Assembly: GCA_031292565.1 (NCBI GenBank)
Contig: JARLGW010000001.1
Location: 806,001-870,000, forward strand
Reading direction: 5' to 3'
DNA: 64,000 nucleotides
Origin: Paludibacteraceae bacterium
GTDB taxonomy: Bacteria; Bacteroidota; Bacteroidia; Bacteroidales; Paludibacteraceae
The first letter of the stretch is position 1. Each line of letters begins with the position of its first letter. The translations under genes were made by a program, and so were the position numbers. The notes below the pieces were generated by a model, which was not told where the DNA came from, did not search any database, and saw nothing but the letters and a program-made list of their open reading frames with translations. Shown here piece by piece: positions 25,155 to 34,415 of the stretch.

Positions 25155-25676
25155 TCATTTAGCCTCATAATTTTTCACAACAGTACTAATACTAACGCCT
25201 CCTTCGCCGGAGAGAGACCTGTAATAAATTCCATTTTTATTATAGGCGGTGAGGTCTATATAGTTTATACCATCAAAAAGTTGCATCCACACGCCACTGT
25301 ATTCATCGTAATCTTTTTTATAATATTTAAGGCTATTAATTTGGCAAGGTATATATAAGGTATCTTTGGAGTCGGGAGCGGTAAACACGACCATCAAATT
25401 AACGGAATCTCTACCTTCCACAGCCCCGGAGGAGGTATTAAACGTTTTTGATTTTCTGAAATTGGACAAAAACACATCTCCTGATACCTGAATTTTTGTA
25501 GACGTGGAATCTATATCTTCATAAGAAACGGAAGCAAGAACATCGGTAGTGGAATAAAGATCGGTTAAAGCATGGTAAATGGCACTTAACTCTTGATTAC
25601 TTTGATTATCAGTCTTTGCACAGGATGAAAAAAGTAGAGGAATTAATAACAAAACAATAGGAGCGAAGTTTTTCAT
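25155..25676 (-). CDS. Hypothetical lipoprotein
   Basis: A 173-residue protein of unknown function. The N-terminus MKNFAPIVLLLIPLLFSSCA is a lipoprotein signal with the acylated cysteine at about residue 19. The mature part begins with polar residues (KTDNQSNQE) and then looks like a small beta-rich domain (SATDVLASVSYEDID-like strands, YKKDYDEYSGVWMQLFDGIN). No known motif was recognised. It stands alone between a family A element downstream and an AT-rich gap with the terminator of the MCE gene upstream. A TATATTTG box (minus strand, 25798-25805) could be its promoter, with a leader of about 115 nt. Confidence 0.75.
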   Translation of the reverse strand: MKNFAPIVLLLIPLLFSSCAKTDNQSNQELSAIYHALTDLYSTTDVLASVSYEDIDSTSTKIQVSGDVFLSNFRKSKTFNTSSGAVEGRDSVNLMVVFTAPDSKDTLYIPCQINSLKYYKKDYDEYSGVWMQLFDGINYIDLTAYNKNGIYYRSLSGEGGVSISTVVKNYEAK

Positions 25677-25903
25677 GTTATTAAAAATTTAAGGTTTTTC
25701 CGTTATTAAAATCTACCATTTTTAGGTTTTTTAATGGCAAACAAAAAAGAAACATTTTTTAATAAGTGTTTTTCGAAAATGTTAATTTTACACAACGCAA
25801 ATATATATTTTTTTTGAGAAAAAATTATTTTTTCACCTTATTATTTTAAAATAGTTGAAAGCTAAACATTAAGGAATCTTGATTTTAGGCGAAAACAGAA
25901 CAT

Positions 25904-25936
25904 AAAAAAAGACTGGGCAAACACCCGATCTTTTTT
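25904..25936 (-). terminator. Probable intrinsic terminator of the MCE gene
   Basis: AAAAAAGACTGGG pairs with CCCGATCTTTTTT around a short loop, with two internal mismatches; on the minus strand the hairpin is followed by a T run. It lies about 30 nt past the stop of the MCE gene. The remaining 25680-25900 stretch is AT-rich and without other signals. Confidence 0.7.
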
Positions 25937-25964
25937 AACTTCTATTTTAGCTTTTTATAGCATG

Positions 25965-26867
25965 CTATTTTTTCTTACCAAAAACTGAGAAATGGACATA
26001 ATTTTTCGGATTCTGTTTTATGTCAATAAGCAACAAGTTGGCGTTTTGAGAAGTACTAGTCAAATTGTCGTACAAGGCTCGATCATTAATCAATAAACCT
26101 AAAGACCCCTGATTGCTATTCATTTTTTGTGCCACGTTTTGCAACTGCAACATGGTTTGATCTATAGTATTGGTTGTTTTAGCAAAATCGATATTACGCA
26201 CATTATTGCCTACTACACTAAAGTCCTCGGTCATTTTATCCACATTGTGTACAATTTTAGGCACATCTTTTTTCATTAATCCTTTTAATGCAACGGACGA
26301 TTCTTCCAAATTGGCTGTTGCTTTTTCCATCGAGCTCAAACTGTTTTTAAGTTTTTTCCCTTCGGTAATAGCTCTTACCGAACTAATTAATGAATCAGTT
26401 GAACTTAACAGGTGATCTATTTTAGGCATAAAATGAGTGGTAAGTTTAGTCATCATATCCTGTTCTTCGTCCGATTTCAAGGTATCGCCCACGGTATGAA
26501 ATACGCCCGATTGTGGAGTATAAATCAGGTTTATGGCTTTGCCTCCCACCAAACCATTATCGAATAGTTGGGCTTTGGTTCCCAACGGTAATTTTAGATC
26601 TTTGGCAATATCAAGGGTGATAACAAAGGATCGATCTTTACTGAAATCATAACTGATTTTTTTCACCTGCCCTATTTTATGTCCTTTTATAAAAACCGGA
26701 GCTGCTTCAACCAACCCATCAATATTTGAGTAAGTTGCATAATAATAGTTTGTGGGGTTAAAAATATTTATTCCTTTTAAAAAATTGAATCCAAAGAAAA
26801 GGATAAAACCGGAAACAACTACTAACAAACCTATCTTAACCTCCCGCGTGAAATACTTCTTAATCAT
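25965..26867 (-). CDS. MCE/MlaD family protein (lipid transport substrate-binding)
   Basis: MlaD-type proteins form periplasmic rings that pass phospholipids between membranes. The 300-residue protein has one N-terminal transmembrane helix (VKIGLLVVVSGFILFFGFNF, residues about 10-29) and an MCE domain (YATYSNIDGLVEAAPVFIKG then HKIGQVKKISYDF, to about residue 115). A long helical region with SLSSMEKATANLEESSVALK-like repeats follows. It follows the amidase gene 32 bp downstream on the same strand, so the two are probably one transcript. The expected ATPase and permease partners (MlaF/MlaE) are not in the window. Confidence 0.93.
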   Translation of the reverse strand: MIKKYFTREVKIGLLVVVSGFILFFGFNFLKGINIFNPTNYYYATYSNIDGLVEAAPVFIKGHKIGQVKKISYDFSKDRSFVITLDIAKDLKLPLGTKAQLFDNGLVGGKAINLIYTPQSGVFHTVGDTLKSDEEQDMMTKLTTHFMPKIDHLLSSTDSLISSVRAITEGKKLKNSLSSMEKATANLEESSVALKGLMKKDVPKIVHNVDKMTEDFSVVGNNVRNIDFAKTTNTIDQTMLQLQNVAQKMNSNQGSLGLLINDRALYDNLTSTSQNANLLLIDIKQNPKNYVHFSVFGKKK

Positions 26868-26899
26868 ATATATATTTTGCTTATTTTCTATTTAATAAC

Positions 26900-28603
26900 T
26901 TATTGAACTGGAACCTTTTTACCATTTTTGAAACCTATAATCATTGCATTCGGGAATTTTGCCGCTATTTGCTTTTTCAGTTTCACGATAGTAGCATAGT
27001 CCGAAGCACTACCATAGGTATATTTAAAGAAGGTACCTTCTTCAAAATATTCAGTCTTCAGCCCTTTAAATAAAGGTGTTTTTTCCGGCAATTTTTTACT
27101 TACGGCAAACAGCTGGAGCTTGTACACCAAGGCATCCTGTTGTGCATCCTGCACAGAAGCATTAGGCTCGGTGGTTTCCACTTTAGTTTCTTTAGACAAA
27201 GATTCCGATGATTTTTGTTTCACCGTCTCCGTTTGTCTTGATTTTTTAGCCGTAGATTTTTTAGCTGTTACCGATTTACCCATGCTAACAGTATCTTTTA
27301 TCTCCGTATTTTTTGATTGCGATTGTTTCCCTGCAACGGTTGTAGCTTTTGCTGTTTTATCAGGCGATACTACATTAACTGTTTCGGGTTCTTTAGCTTT
27401 CCGGGTTCTAGTTTTCTTCGCCACTACCGATTTCTTTACATTCGTAGTAGTATCTTTCACCTCTACGTTTAAGGTTTGTTTATTAGCAACCGTTGTTTTG
27501 GTCGTTGCTTTATTTGAATGAGCCAACGTTGCTGATTTTTCAGTTTGTTTTTCTCCCTTCGACGTTCTGCTTACCTTTTTGGATTCTATTCCCTGCTCTT
27601 TCTTATTATTGTTACTGCTCACAGCAAGAGTATCCGGCTCAGGTTTATTTGTTTTATTTGTTTTGGAGGATTTCCGTTTATCGTTTTTGTTCGTTTTTTC
27701 AACAGCTGATGCCTGTTCGTTTTTATTCACGCAATCCTGTTTCTTGTAAAATCTCGCAGAAGAATCTTGATTTTGCTGATCAAATGCTGACGCACTTACA
27801 TAATTTGATTTACCTGACTTCCGGGCATATTCTTTCCTGAATTTTTCAAAAGAAGTATAGATTGCAGTGGCAATTTTCTGCTGCCCCACTGTTGAATTCA
27901 AAAAATGTTCTTCCTCCGGATTCGTTATATATCCTACCTCAACCAAAATGCTCGGCATGGCGGTTTTGTGCAACACCCAAAAACCGGCCTGGCGCACACC
28001 TCGATCCTTACGCCCTGCATCGGCAAAGCTTTTCTGTATATCGGAGGCTATCTGAACACTTTTATCCAAATATTTATCTTGAATACATTCGAACATAATA
28101 TATGAATCGACTGATTTTGGATTAAAGCCTTCGTATTTCACCTTATAATCATCTTCCAAAAGGATAACCGAGTTTTCACGCATGGCCACATCCAAGTTGG
28201 ATTTTGATTTTGTCAAACCCAACGTATAGGTTTCCGCCCCAGTAGCCTCCGGATTATTATTTGCATTGGAATGCACGCACAAAAACAAATCGGCATGCGC
28301 GTTGTTAGCAACATCGGCACGTTCCTGCAACGTTAAATACTTGTCGGTTTTCCGAGTGTAAATTACTTTCACATTCGGATCATTTTTTTCTATCATTTGG
28401 CCAAAAGCCAACGCTACTGCAAGGTTTATGCCTTTTTCCTGCGACGAAGAGCCTAAGGCTCCGGGGTCGTGTCCACCATGACCTGCATCAATTACGACTA
28501 CAAAAGATGGAGCTTCGGCGGCATAAGAGTGTGCAAATAAAACTGTTAGAAAGAAAAAAACAATATGAAATTTCGTGAAATAACTTTTGAAACAGTTCAT
28601 CAT
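26900..28603 (-). CDS. N-acetylmuramoyl-L-alanine amidase with SPOR-like C-terminus
   Basis: This exported amidase would cut the bond between N-acetylmuramic acid and L-alanine in peptidoglycan. It has about 567 residues. A signal peptide (MMNCFKSYFTKFHIVFFFLT onwards) precedes an amidase_3 domain with zinc ligands in DAGHGGHDPGALG (about His42), SSQEKGINLA (about Glu56) and LCVHSNAN, and the catalytic glutamate in ILVEVGYITN. A long low-complexity Lys/Thr/Ser linker follows (about residues 290-480). The last 75 residues (ALVYKLQLFAVSKKLPEKTP...KYTYGSASDYATIVKLK) resemble SPOR peptidoglycan-binding domains. The frame opens at 28633; ATG 28603 fits the signal peptide better. It is divergent from lptD. 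Confidence 0.92.
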   Translation of the reverse strand: MMNCFKSYFTKFHIVFFFLTVLFAHSYAAEAPSFVVVIDAGHGGHDPGALGSSSQEKGINLAVALAFGQMIEKNDPNVKVIYTRKTDKYLTLQERADVANNAHADLFLCVHSNANNNPEATGAETYTLGLTKSKSNLDVAMRENSVILLEDDYKVKYEGFNPKSVDSYIMFECIQDKYLDKSVQIASDIQKSFADAGRKDRGVRQAGFWVLHKTAMPSILVEVGYITNPEEEHFLNSTVGQQKIATAIYTSFEKFRKEYARKSGKSNYVSASAFDQQNQDSSARFYKKQDCVNKNEQASAVEKTNKNDKRKSSKTNKTNKPEPDTLAVSSNNNKKEQGIESKKVSRTSKGEKQTEKSATLAHSNKATTKTTVANKQTLNVEVKDTTTNVKKSVVAKKTRTRKAKEPETVNVVSPDKTAKATTVAGKQSQSKNTEIKDTVSMGKSVTAKKSTAKKSRQTETVKQKSSESLSKETKVETTEPNASVQDAQQDALVYKLQLFAVSKKLPEKTPLFKGLKTEYFEEGTFFKYTYGSASDYATIVKLKKQIAAKFPNAMIIGFKNGKKVPVQ

Positions 28604-28716
28604 ACAATTTTTGTCCGTTTTTTCAACTGACAAAAATAGTTAATATCTTGCATTATGGCATACTGATAAGCACAATATTAAATGAAAAAAAAAATTAATT
28701 TAGCATTTAAGCCTTA

Positions 28717-28743
28717 TTGTATCCTATATATTAATTAAATTTG
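28717..28743 (+). promoter_or_regulatory. Candidate promoter of lptD (TTG-N16-TAAATTTG)
   Basis: TTG at 28717-28719 and TAAATTTG at 28736-28743 match the Bacteroidetes -33/-7 boxes, with a slightly short 16-bp spacer. Transcription would start about 25 nt before the ATG at 28774. Confidence 0.5.
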
Positions 28744-28773
28744 CGCACATTTTTACTCAATATATATTCTTTA

Positions 28774-31449
28774 ATGAACTTTTCGAAGCGGAAACATACC
28801 ATAATCTTTTTACTCCTATGTTTTTTTTGCGTGGTAACATTATCTGTACACAGCCAAAAAACAGAAAAGGACTCCAAATCAGTTGCCGCCAAAACAACTA
28901 AAAAAACGACTAAACAAAAAAACGACTCCACAAGTGTTAAAACAAAGAAACAACAAAAGCAGTCCAAGATAGATGCTCCCGTGGCGTATTCGGCTAACGA
29001 CTCCATTGTTCTATCTACCTCCGGCGACGCTTACTTGTTTGGTTCGGGCAAGGTAAACTATAACAAACTTGACTTGACGGCCGATTATATTCACTTAAAC
29101 ACAGACAGTTCGGTAGTAAGTGCGCATGGCACGAAAAAAGATACCACAGGTGATATAATAGGATCGCCTATTTTAAAAGACAACGGGGAAGAATACCAAG
29201 CCAAAAATCTGCGTTACAACTTTGTAACTAAGAAAGGATATATATTGAACGGTGTGGTTCAACAAGGCGAAGGATACATTATAGGTACAAAAACAAAAAA
29301 AATAACGGAAGACATTATGTGTATGAAGGATGGGAAATACACAACCTGTCCCGACCATGACAGCCCTCACTTTTACTTAGACCTAACAAGAGCAAAAGTT
29401 AAACAGAAAAAATGGGTAGTAACCGGTCCTGCTTACTTAGTATTATTGGGAGTTCCTCTCCCTATTATTATCCCGTTCGGATACTTTCCATTTAACGACT
29501 CTTATTCGTCAGGAGTGATTATTCCAAGTTACGGCGACAACCTTAGCAGAGGTTACTACTTTACGAATGGAGGATATTACTTTGCTATTAGCGATTACAT
29601 GGACTTAGCTCTTACCGGAGATATTTACACGAAAGGTTCGTGGGCTATAAGAGGAGCTTCTACCTATTTAAAAAGATATAGATTCAAGGGTAATTTTAAC
29701 CTCGATTATAGAGAAGATGTTACCGGAATGAAAGAAGTGCCAAGCGGTTATTCAAAATTGAAGAACTTATCCGTAACATGGACACATACGCAAGATGCGA
29801 AAGCGAGTCCAAACCAAACCTTATCGGCCAGTGTAAACTTTTCATCCAGCGGATACGATAGAAGTAATATAAACAACTATTACAACGCCGCTTTATTATC
29901 CCAAAACACGAAGAGCTCAAGTATTTCGTATGGATATATATTCCCGAATTCGCCATTTAGCATGACTGCGAATTTGTTGGCAAACCAACGGACACAGGAC
30001 TCTACCATATCGCTAACATTGCCAAACGTTAGTGTAACCATGAGCCGTATATACCCTTTCAAAAGAAAAGATGCCATAGGAAAAAGCAAATGGTTTGAAA
30101 AAATATATATGTCGTACAACGGAAGTTTTAGTAACTACATCTCTACCAAAGAAGATTTACTATGGAACTCCTCGTTGGTTTCCGATTGGCAAAATGGGAT
30201 GAAACACAACGTACCTATAGGAGCTTCATTCAATGTACTTAAATATATTTCTATTACTCCGACGGTAAATTACACTGAAAGATGGTATCTGCAATCAGAA
30301 CGAAATTCGTGGAATTCAACCACACATAAATTAGATACCAACAGAGTTAACGGGTATTATCGGGTTTACGACTTTAACACCGGAATAAGTGCTTCAACCA
30401 AAATATACGGATTTTTCACCCCGCTTCGAGCCATCTTTGGTGATAAAATAGACCGGGTACGACACGTGTTTACCCCAACCGTGTCTTACACCTTTAACCC
30501 GGACTTTTCCGATTCACGATGGGGTTCATGGTCAACCTATACCGATTCGTTAGGAAGGAATGTTAAATACTCACCTTTTAAAAATGGAATATATGGTACA
30601 ACATCTGCCGGAAGATCCAGTAGTATCGGCATCTCGTTAACCAACAACCTGGAAATGAAGGTTAAGCATCTGAACGACACAACCGGAAAACCCGAATATA
30701 AAACCGTGAGCTTAATTGATGCATTCACCGTGAGCAGTAGCTATAATCTCGCGGCCGATTCTTTAAACTGGGCTGACTTTAATGCCAGCTTACGCTTGAA
30801 GATTTTAAAAGATTTCACGCTGAACTTAACAGGAGTTTTTGATCCCTACATGTATGGATTAACCTCTGCAGGAACACCTGTTCAAATAAATAAATTACGA
30901 TGGAATAATGGAAAATTGCCAAGACTAAAAAGCACATCTACCGCCTTTAGTTACAGCCTAAACAACAACACATTTAAAAAGAAAGCAGTACAACCTACAA
31001 CTACAAATAATAGCCCGGCAGCAGCAAATGCTCCAAACAATAAAGCGAAGAAAGATACCGTGAACGATAACGATGGCTATGAAAAATTAAAATTACCGTG
31101 GACTCTTTCCCTGGATTACTCGCTCACTTATCAATATTCTGATTTTGACAAAGACAAAATGGAATATAACAGAGCTCTGGCTCACAATGTTGGAATTCGG
31201 GGTACATTAAACCTAACCAACAAATGGAGTTTCAACGCTTCGACGTCTTACAGCTTTAATGAAAAAGTGATAACGTATTCCAGCTTGGGAATAACCAGAG
31301 ATTTGCACTGTTGGCAGATGAGTGCCAACGTGGTACCTTTTGGAGCTTATAAAAGTTATAACTTCCTAATACAAGTTAAATCTACCTTGCTAAGTGACAT
31401 TAAATATCAAAAACAAAGCGATTATTCAACTCCCGTTAACTGGTATTAA
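28774..31449 (+). CDS. lptD: LPS-assembly protein LptD-like outer-membrane beta-barrel
   Basis: LptD with LptE places lipopolysaccharide in the outer leaflet of the outer membrane. The protein has about 891 residues. It has a signal peptide (HTIIFLLLCFFCVVTLSVHS), a Lys/Thr-rich linker, and then a periplasmic OstA-like domain (GDAYLFGSGKVNYNKLDLTA, DYIHLNTDSSVVSAHG). The Bacteroidetes LptD core LGVPLPIIIPFGYFPFNDSY is followed by a long run of amphipathic strands ending near the C-terminus (LLSDIKYQKQSDYSTPVNWY). ATG 28774 is used instead of the frame's TTG at 28741, which lies inside the -7 box. KdsA, encoded 1.8 kb away, makes a core-LPS sugar. Assignment to LptD rather than another barrel rests on remembered family features. 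Confidence 0.88.
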   Translation: MNFSKRKHTIIFLLLCFFCVVTLSVHSQKTEKDSKSVAAKTTKKTTKQKNDSTSVKTKKQQKQSKIDAPVAYSANDSIVLSTSGDAYLFGSGKVNYNKLDLTADYIHLNTDSSVVSAHGTKKDTTGDIIGSPILKDNGEEYQAKNLRYNFVTKKGYILNGVVQQGEGYIIGTKTKKITEDIMCMKDGKYTTCPDHDSPHFYLDLTRAKVKQKKWVVTGPAYLVLLGVPLPIIIPFGYFPFNDSYSSGVIIPSYGDNLSRGYYFTNGGYYFAISDYMDLALTGDIYTKGSWAIRGASTYLKRYRFKGNFNLDYREDVTGMKEVPSGYSKLKNLSVTWTHTQDAKASPNQTLSASVNFSSSGYDRSNINNYYNAALLSQNTKSSSISYGYIFPNSPFSMTANLLANQRTQDSTISLTLPNVSVTMSRIYPFKRKDAIGKSKWFEKIYMSYNGSFSNYISTKEDLLWNSSLVSDWQNGMKHNVPIGASFNVLKYISITPTVNYTERWYLQSERNSWNSTTHKLDTNRVNGYYRVYDFNTGISASTKIYGFFTPLRAIFGDKIDRVRHVFTPTVSYTFNPDFSDSRWGSWSTYTDSLGRNVKYSPFKNGIYGTTSAGRSSSIGISLTNNLEMKVKHLNDTTGKPEYKTVSLIDAFTVSSSYNLAADSLNWADFNASLRLKILKDFTLNLTGVFDPYMYGLTSAGTPVQINKLRWNNGKLPRLKSTSTAFSYSLNNNTFKKKAVQPTTTNNSPAAANAPNNKAKKDTVNDNDGYEKLKLPWTLSLDYSLTYQYSDFDKDKMEYNRALAHNVGIRGTLNLTNKWSFNASTSYSFNEKVITYSSLGITRDLHCWQMSANVVPFGAYKSYNFLIQVKSTLLSDIKYQKQSDYSTPVNWY

Positions 31450-31460
31450 TTTTTCGCATC

Positions 31461-31490
31461 TTTGTTTTGATCTTCTTTTATTTATCTTTG
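31461..31490 (+). promoter_or_regulatory. Promoter of slyD (TTTG-N18-TATCTTTG)
   Basis: TTTG at 31461-31464, an 18-bp spacer and TATCTTTG at 31483-31490 match both Bacteroidetes boxes. The slyD ATG lies 30 nt downstream of the -7 box. Confidence 0.75.
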
Positions 31491-31520
31491 TATTATTATT
31501 AATTATAAAAAGGAAAACGG

Positions 31521-32102
31521 ATGAATATCTCTGAAAAAAAGATTGTAACTGTAAAATACGATTTGTATGTCCCAACAGAAGGTGGAGAACCAGAATTGAT
31601 GGAAAGCGCCACAACTGAAAAGCCATTAACTTTTTGTTATGGTATAGGTATGATGCTAGCCAAATTCGAGCAAGAATTGAGTGGCTTGAAACTGGGAGAT
31701 AAATTTGATTTTACCATTCCATGTGCTGAAGGATATGGAGAATATAACGATGAGCATGTGGTAGATCTTCCTAAAAACATTTTTGAAGTTGATGGAAAAT
31801 TTGACACAGAAATGATTTTTGTCGGAAACGTAGTTCCATTAATGGATGCCGATGGTAACCGTTTCAATGCAGAAGTAACTGCCGTTAACGACGAAACAGT
31901 AACTGTAGATTTGAATCATCCGTTAGCCGGCGAAGATTTACACTTTATTGGTGAAATATTGGATGTACACGAAGCATCGGATGAAGAAATCCAGTCATAC
32001 CTAGGTGGTGGTTGCGGTGGAAGCTGTGATTGCGAGGGAGACTGCGATGAAGAAGGACATGCTACTGCAGGTGGCTGCGGCGGAAGTTGCGGATGCCACT
32101 AA
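31521..32102 (+). CDS. slyD: SlyD-like FKBP-type peptidyl-prolyl isomerase
   Basis: SlyD speeds proline isomerisation during folding and often carries a nickel-binding tail. The 193-residue protein has a split FKBP domain with the insert-in-flap chaperone domain between: MLAKFEQELSGLKLGDKFDF, CAEGYGEYNDEHVVDLPKNI, then VTVDLNHPLAGEDLHFIGEI. The C-terminus is a Cys/His/acidic tail (GGGCGGSCDCEGDCDEEGHA and GGCGGSCGCH) suited to bind nickel or other soft metals. It is expressed from its own promoter and separated from aroC by a hairpin. No hydrogenase or urease genes are in the window. Confidence 0.93.
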   Translation: MNISEKKIVTVKYDLYVPTEGGEPELMESATTEKPLTFCYGIGMMLAKFEQELSGLKLGDKFDFTIPCAEGYGEYNDEHVVDLPKNIFEVDGKFDTEMIFVGNVVPLMDADGNRFNAEVTAVNDETVTVDLNHPLAGEDLHFIGEILDVHEASDEEIQSYLGGGCGGSCDCEGDCDEEGHATAGGCGGSCGCH

Positions 32103-32155
32103 TCTTTTTGTAAACCAATTTGTCTTCAACAACAAAAAAGACAATAAAATAATTT

Positions 32156-32190
32156 TACCACAGAACATATAATAACAAAGTTCTGTGGTA
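32156..32190 (+). terminator. Probable terminator between slyD and aroC
   Basis: TACCACAGAAC (32156-32166) and GTTCTGTGGTA (32180-32190) form a perfect 11-bp stem with a 13-nt loop, followed by TTTTAATAAAAT. It lies 54 nt past the slyD stop. Confidence 0.7.
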
Positions 32191-32208
32191 TTTTAATAAA
32201 ATAACACG

Positions 32209-33279
32209 ATGTCAAATACAATAGGAACACTTTTCAGACTAACATCCTTTGGCGAATCGCACGGTAAAGGTATAGGCGGAATAATAGACGGATGCCCGCC
32301 CAACATTGAAATTGACGAAGCCTTTATACAGACGGAACTGAATCGCCGGCGTCCAGGGCAATCATCCATTACCAGCCCTCGAGACGAATCCGATACGGTT
32401 GATTTTCTTTCCGGCATCTTTGAAGGAAAAACAACAGGAGCTCCTATTGCCTTTGCCGTTTGGAACAAAAATCAACAATCAAAAGACTACGATCATTTAA
32501 AAGACATATACCGCCCGTCGCATGCCGATTTTACCTATCAAACTAAATACGGCATTCGCGATCATCGCGGCGGTGGCCGTACCTCGGCCAGAGAAACCAT
32601 AGCCCGTGTAGTGGCCGGAGCGGTAGCTAAATTGGTACTACAACAACAAGGCGTACTTATCACCGGGTTTACTTCGCAGGTGGGACACATAGCCCTGCCT
32701 AAAAGCTATCAGGAATGTGACTTCAATGAAATTGAAAAAAATGCCATCCGTTGCCCCGACCCCACAACAGCTGAAAAGATGATAGAATACATCAAAGAAA
32801 TCAGAGCAGAAGGCAACACCATTGGCGGCATTATAACTTGCGTGATAAAAGGCGTACCCGCCGGATGGGGCGAACCCGTGTTTAACAAACTCCACGCGTC
32901 ACTTGGCAACGCCATGCTATCTATCAACGCATGCAAAGGTTTCGAATACGGATCGGGGTTCAACGTGCTGGAAAAAGGCTCCGAACTGAACGATGAATTT
33001 TATACTGAAAACGGACAGGTGAAAACCCGCACTAATAATTCGGGCGGCATACAAGGCGGTATTTCCAACGGACAGGATATTTATTTCCGTGTAGCCTTCA
33101 AACCGGTGGCAACCGTGCTTCGCCAACAAAACACAATAGATAAAGAGCTGAACGAAACGACCATGACAGCCCACGGCCGCCACGACCCCTGCGTGCTACC
33201 CCGTGCAGTACCCATAGTAGAAGCAATGGCAGCCATTACCTTGCTGGACATGTATTTACTAAACAAAACAAACAAATAG
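32209..33279 (+). CDS. aroC: Chorismate synthase
   Basis: AroC converts EPSP to chorismate using reduced FMN, the last shikimate-pathway step. The 356-residue protein has the family signatures [17 protein letters not shown] (residues about 15-31), [20 protein letters not shown] with [10 protein letters not shown], and the C-terminal [19 protein letters not shown]. Chorismate made here also feeds MenF in the men cluster of this window. kdsA follows after a 7-bp gap on the same strand, so the two are probably co-transcribed. Confidence 0.98.
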   Translation: MSNTIGTLFRLTSFGESHGKGIGGIIDGCPPNIEIDEAFIQTELNRRRPGQSSITSPRDESDTVDFLSGIFEGKTTGAPIAFAVWNKNQQSKDYDHLKDIYRPSHADFTYQTKYGIRDHRGGGRTSARETIARVVAGAVAKLVLQQQGVLITGFTSQVGHIALPKSYQECDFNEIEKNAIRCPDPTTAEKMIEYIKEIRAEGNTIGGIITCVIKGVPAGWGEPVFNKLHASLGNAMLSINACKGFEYGSGFNVLEKGSELNDEFYTENGQVKTRTNNSGGIQGGISNGQDIYFRVAFKPVATVLRQQNTIDKELNETTMTAHGRHDPCVLPRAVPIVEAMAAITLLDMYLLNKTNK

Positions 33280-33286
33280 CCTACAC

Positions 33287-34099
33287 ATGCCAATACCAAA
33301 ATTACATCATACCGATTCAGGCAATTTTTTATTACTATCCGGCCCCTGCGTGATAGAAGGAGAAGCTATGGCTTTTGAAATTGCCGAAAAACTGTGTATC
33401 CTTAGCGACAAGTACAAAATACCTTTCGTGTTCAAAGGCTCATACCGAAAAGCAAATCGCTCCCGTTTAGATTCATTTACAGGAATTGGCGATGAAATAG
33501 CGTTGGAAATACTGAAAGCTGTTGGTGAAAAATTCAACATACCCGTGGTAACCGATATTCACACCGAACAAGAAGCGGTGTTGGCAGCTAAATATGTAGA
33601 TGTGTTACAAATACCCGCTTTCCTTTGCCGCCAAACAGAACTCTTGGTTGCCGCGGCCAAAACGGGTAAAGTGATAAACATTAAAAAAGGCCAGTTCCTT
33701 TCGCCCAACGCCATGCAATTTGCAGCTCAAAAAGTAGTAGATGCCGGAAACAACAACGTGATGCTTACCGAGCGCGGAAACAGTTTTGGTTATCAAGATC
33801 TTATAGTGGATTACCGGGGAATACCCACCATGCAAAAAACAGGATTCCCTGTTATTTTGGATATTACCCACTCGCTACAGCAACCCAACCAAAGCAGTGG
33901 CGTTACGGGTGGACAGCCGGAATTGATTGAAACCATTGCACGGGCTGGTATTGCCGTGGGCGTTGATGGCATCTTTATGGAAACACATCCCAACCCATCC
34001 GTGGCCAAATCAGACGGGGCAAACATGCTGCCTTTGGATAAAGCCGAAAAGTTACTTCAAAACCTGGTTGCTATCAGAAAAACGATAAACTGCCTATAA
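33287..34099 (+). CDS. kdsA: 3-Deoxy-8-phosphooctulonate synthase (KdsA)
   Basis: KdsA condenses arabinose-5-phosphate with phosphoenolpyruvate to make Kdo-8-phosphate for the LPS inner core. The 270-residue TIM-barrel protein has FLLLSGPCVIEGE, PFVFKGSYRKANRSRLDSFT, VTDIHTEQEA and NIKKGQFLSPNAM, plus GYQDLIVDYR and the C-terminal GVDGIFMETHPNPSVAKSDG. It lies 7 bp after aroC and is closed by a strong terminator. LptD in the same region uses the finished LPS. Confidence 0.97.
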   Translation: MPIPKLHHTDSGNFLLLSGPCVIEGEAMAFEIAEKLCILSDKYKIPFVFKGSYRKANRSRLDSFTGIGDEIALEILKAVGEKFNIPVVTDIHTEQEAVLAAKYVDVLQIPAFLCRQTELLVAAAKTGKVINIKKGQFLSPNAMQFAAQKVVDAGNNNVMLTERGNSFGYQDLIVDYRGIPTMQKTGFPVILDITHSLQQPNQSSGVTGGQPELIETIARAGIAVGVDGIFMETHPNPSVAKSDGANMLPLDKAEKLLQNLVAIRKTINCL

Positions 34100-34122
34100 A
34101 AAATAAAGAAATAAAACCCAAC

Positions 34123-34161
34123 AAAAAGGTTCCTTATGTTTTTAGCATAAGGAACCTTTTT
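34123..34161 (+). terminator. Strong intrinsic terminator of aroC-kdsA
   Basis: A perfect 16-bp stem, AAAAAGGTTCCTTATG (34123-34138) and CATAAGGAACCTTTTT (34146-34161), with a 7-nt loop and a T-rich end. The 34100-34415 gap otherwise holds only the next promoter. Confidence 0.92.
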
Positions 34162-34309
34162 GTTTAATACGAAATGAAAAACAACTAATTTAAAACACGT
34201 TATCAAGAAATATAAATAAATACAAATTAAGCGTTTAAAAATCCTTCTTTGTTAAAAGTTCTTCTAACGAAAAATAAATCCATCTCTTTATTTAAAACGA
34301 GTTTGAAAA

Positions 34310-34340
34310 TTTGTATATATAAAAAATTTATCTATTTTTG
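34310..34340 (+). promoter_or_regulatory. Promoter of the gliding/T9SS-type operon (TTTG-N19-TATTTTTG)
   Basis: TTTG at 34310-34313, a 19-bp spacer and TATTTTTG at 34333-34340 match both Bacteroidetes boxes. It lies 75 nt before the first gene (ATG 34416), within an AT-rich leader. Confidence 0.7.
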
Positions 34341-34415
34341 AGAGTTATTAACAAATGCTATCATACAAAAAAGCTTTTCATAAAATAAACCCATAAACCC
34401 AACTCTTACAGATTT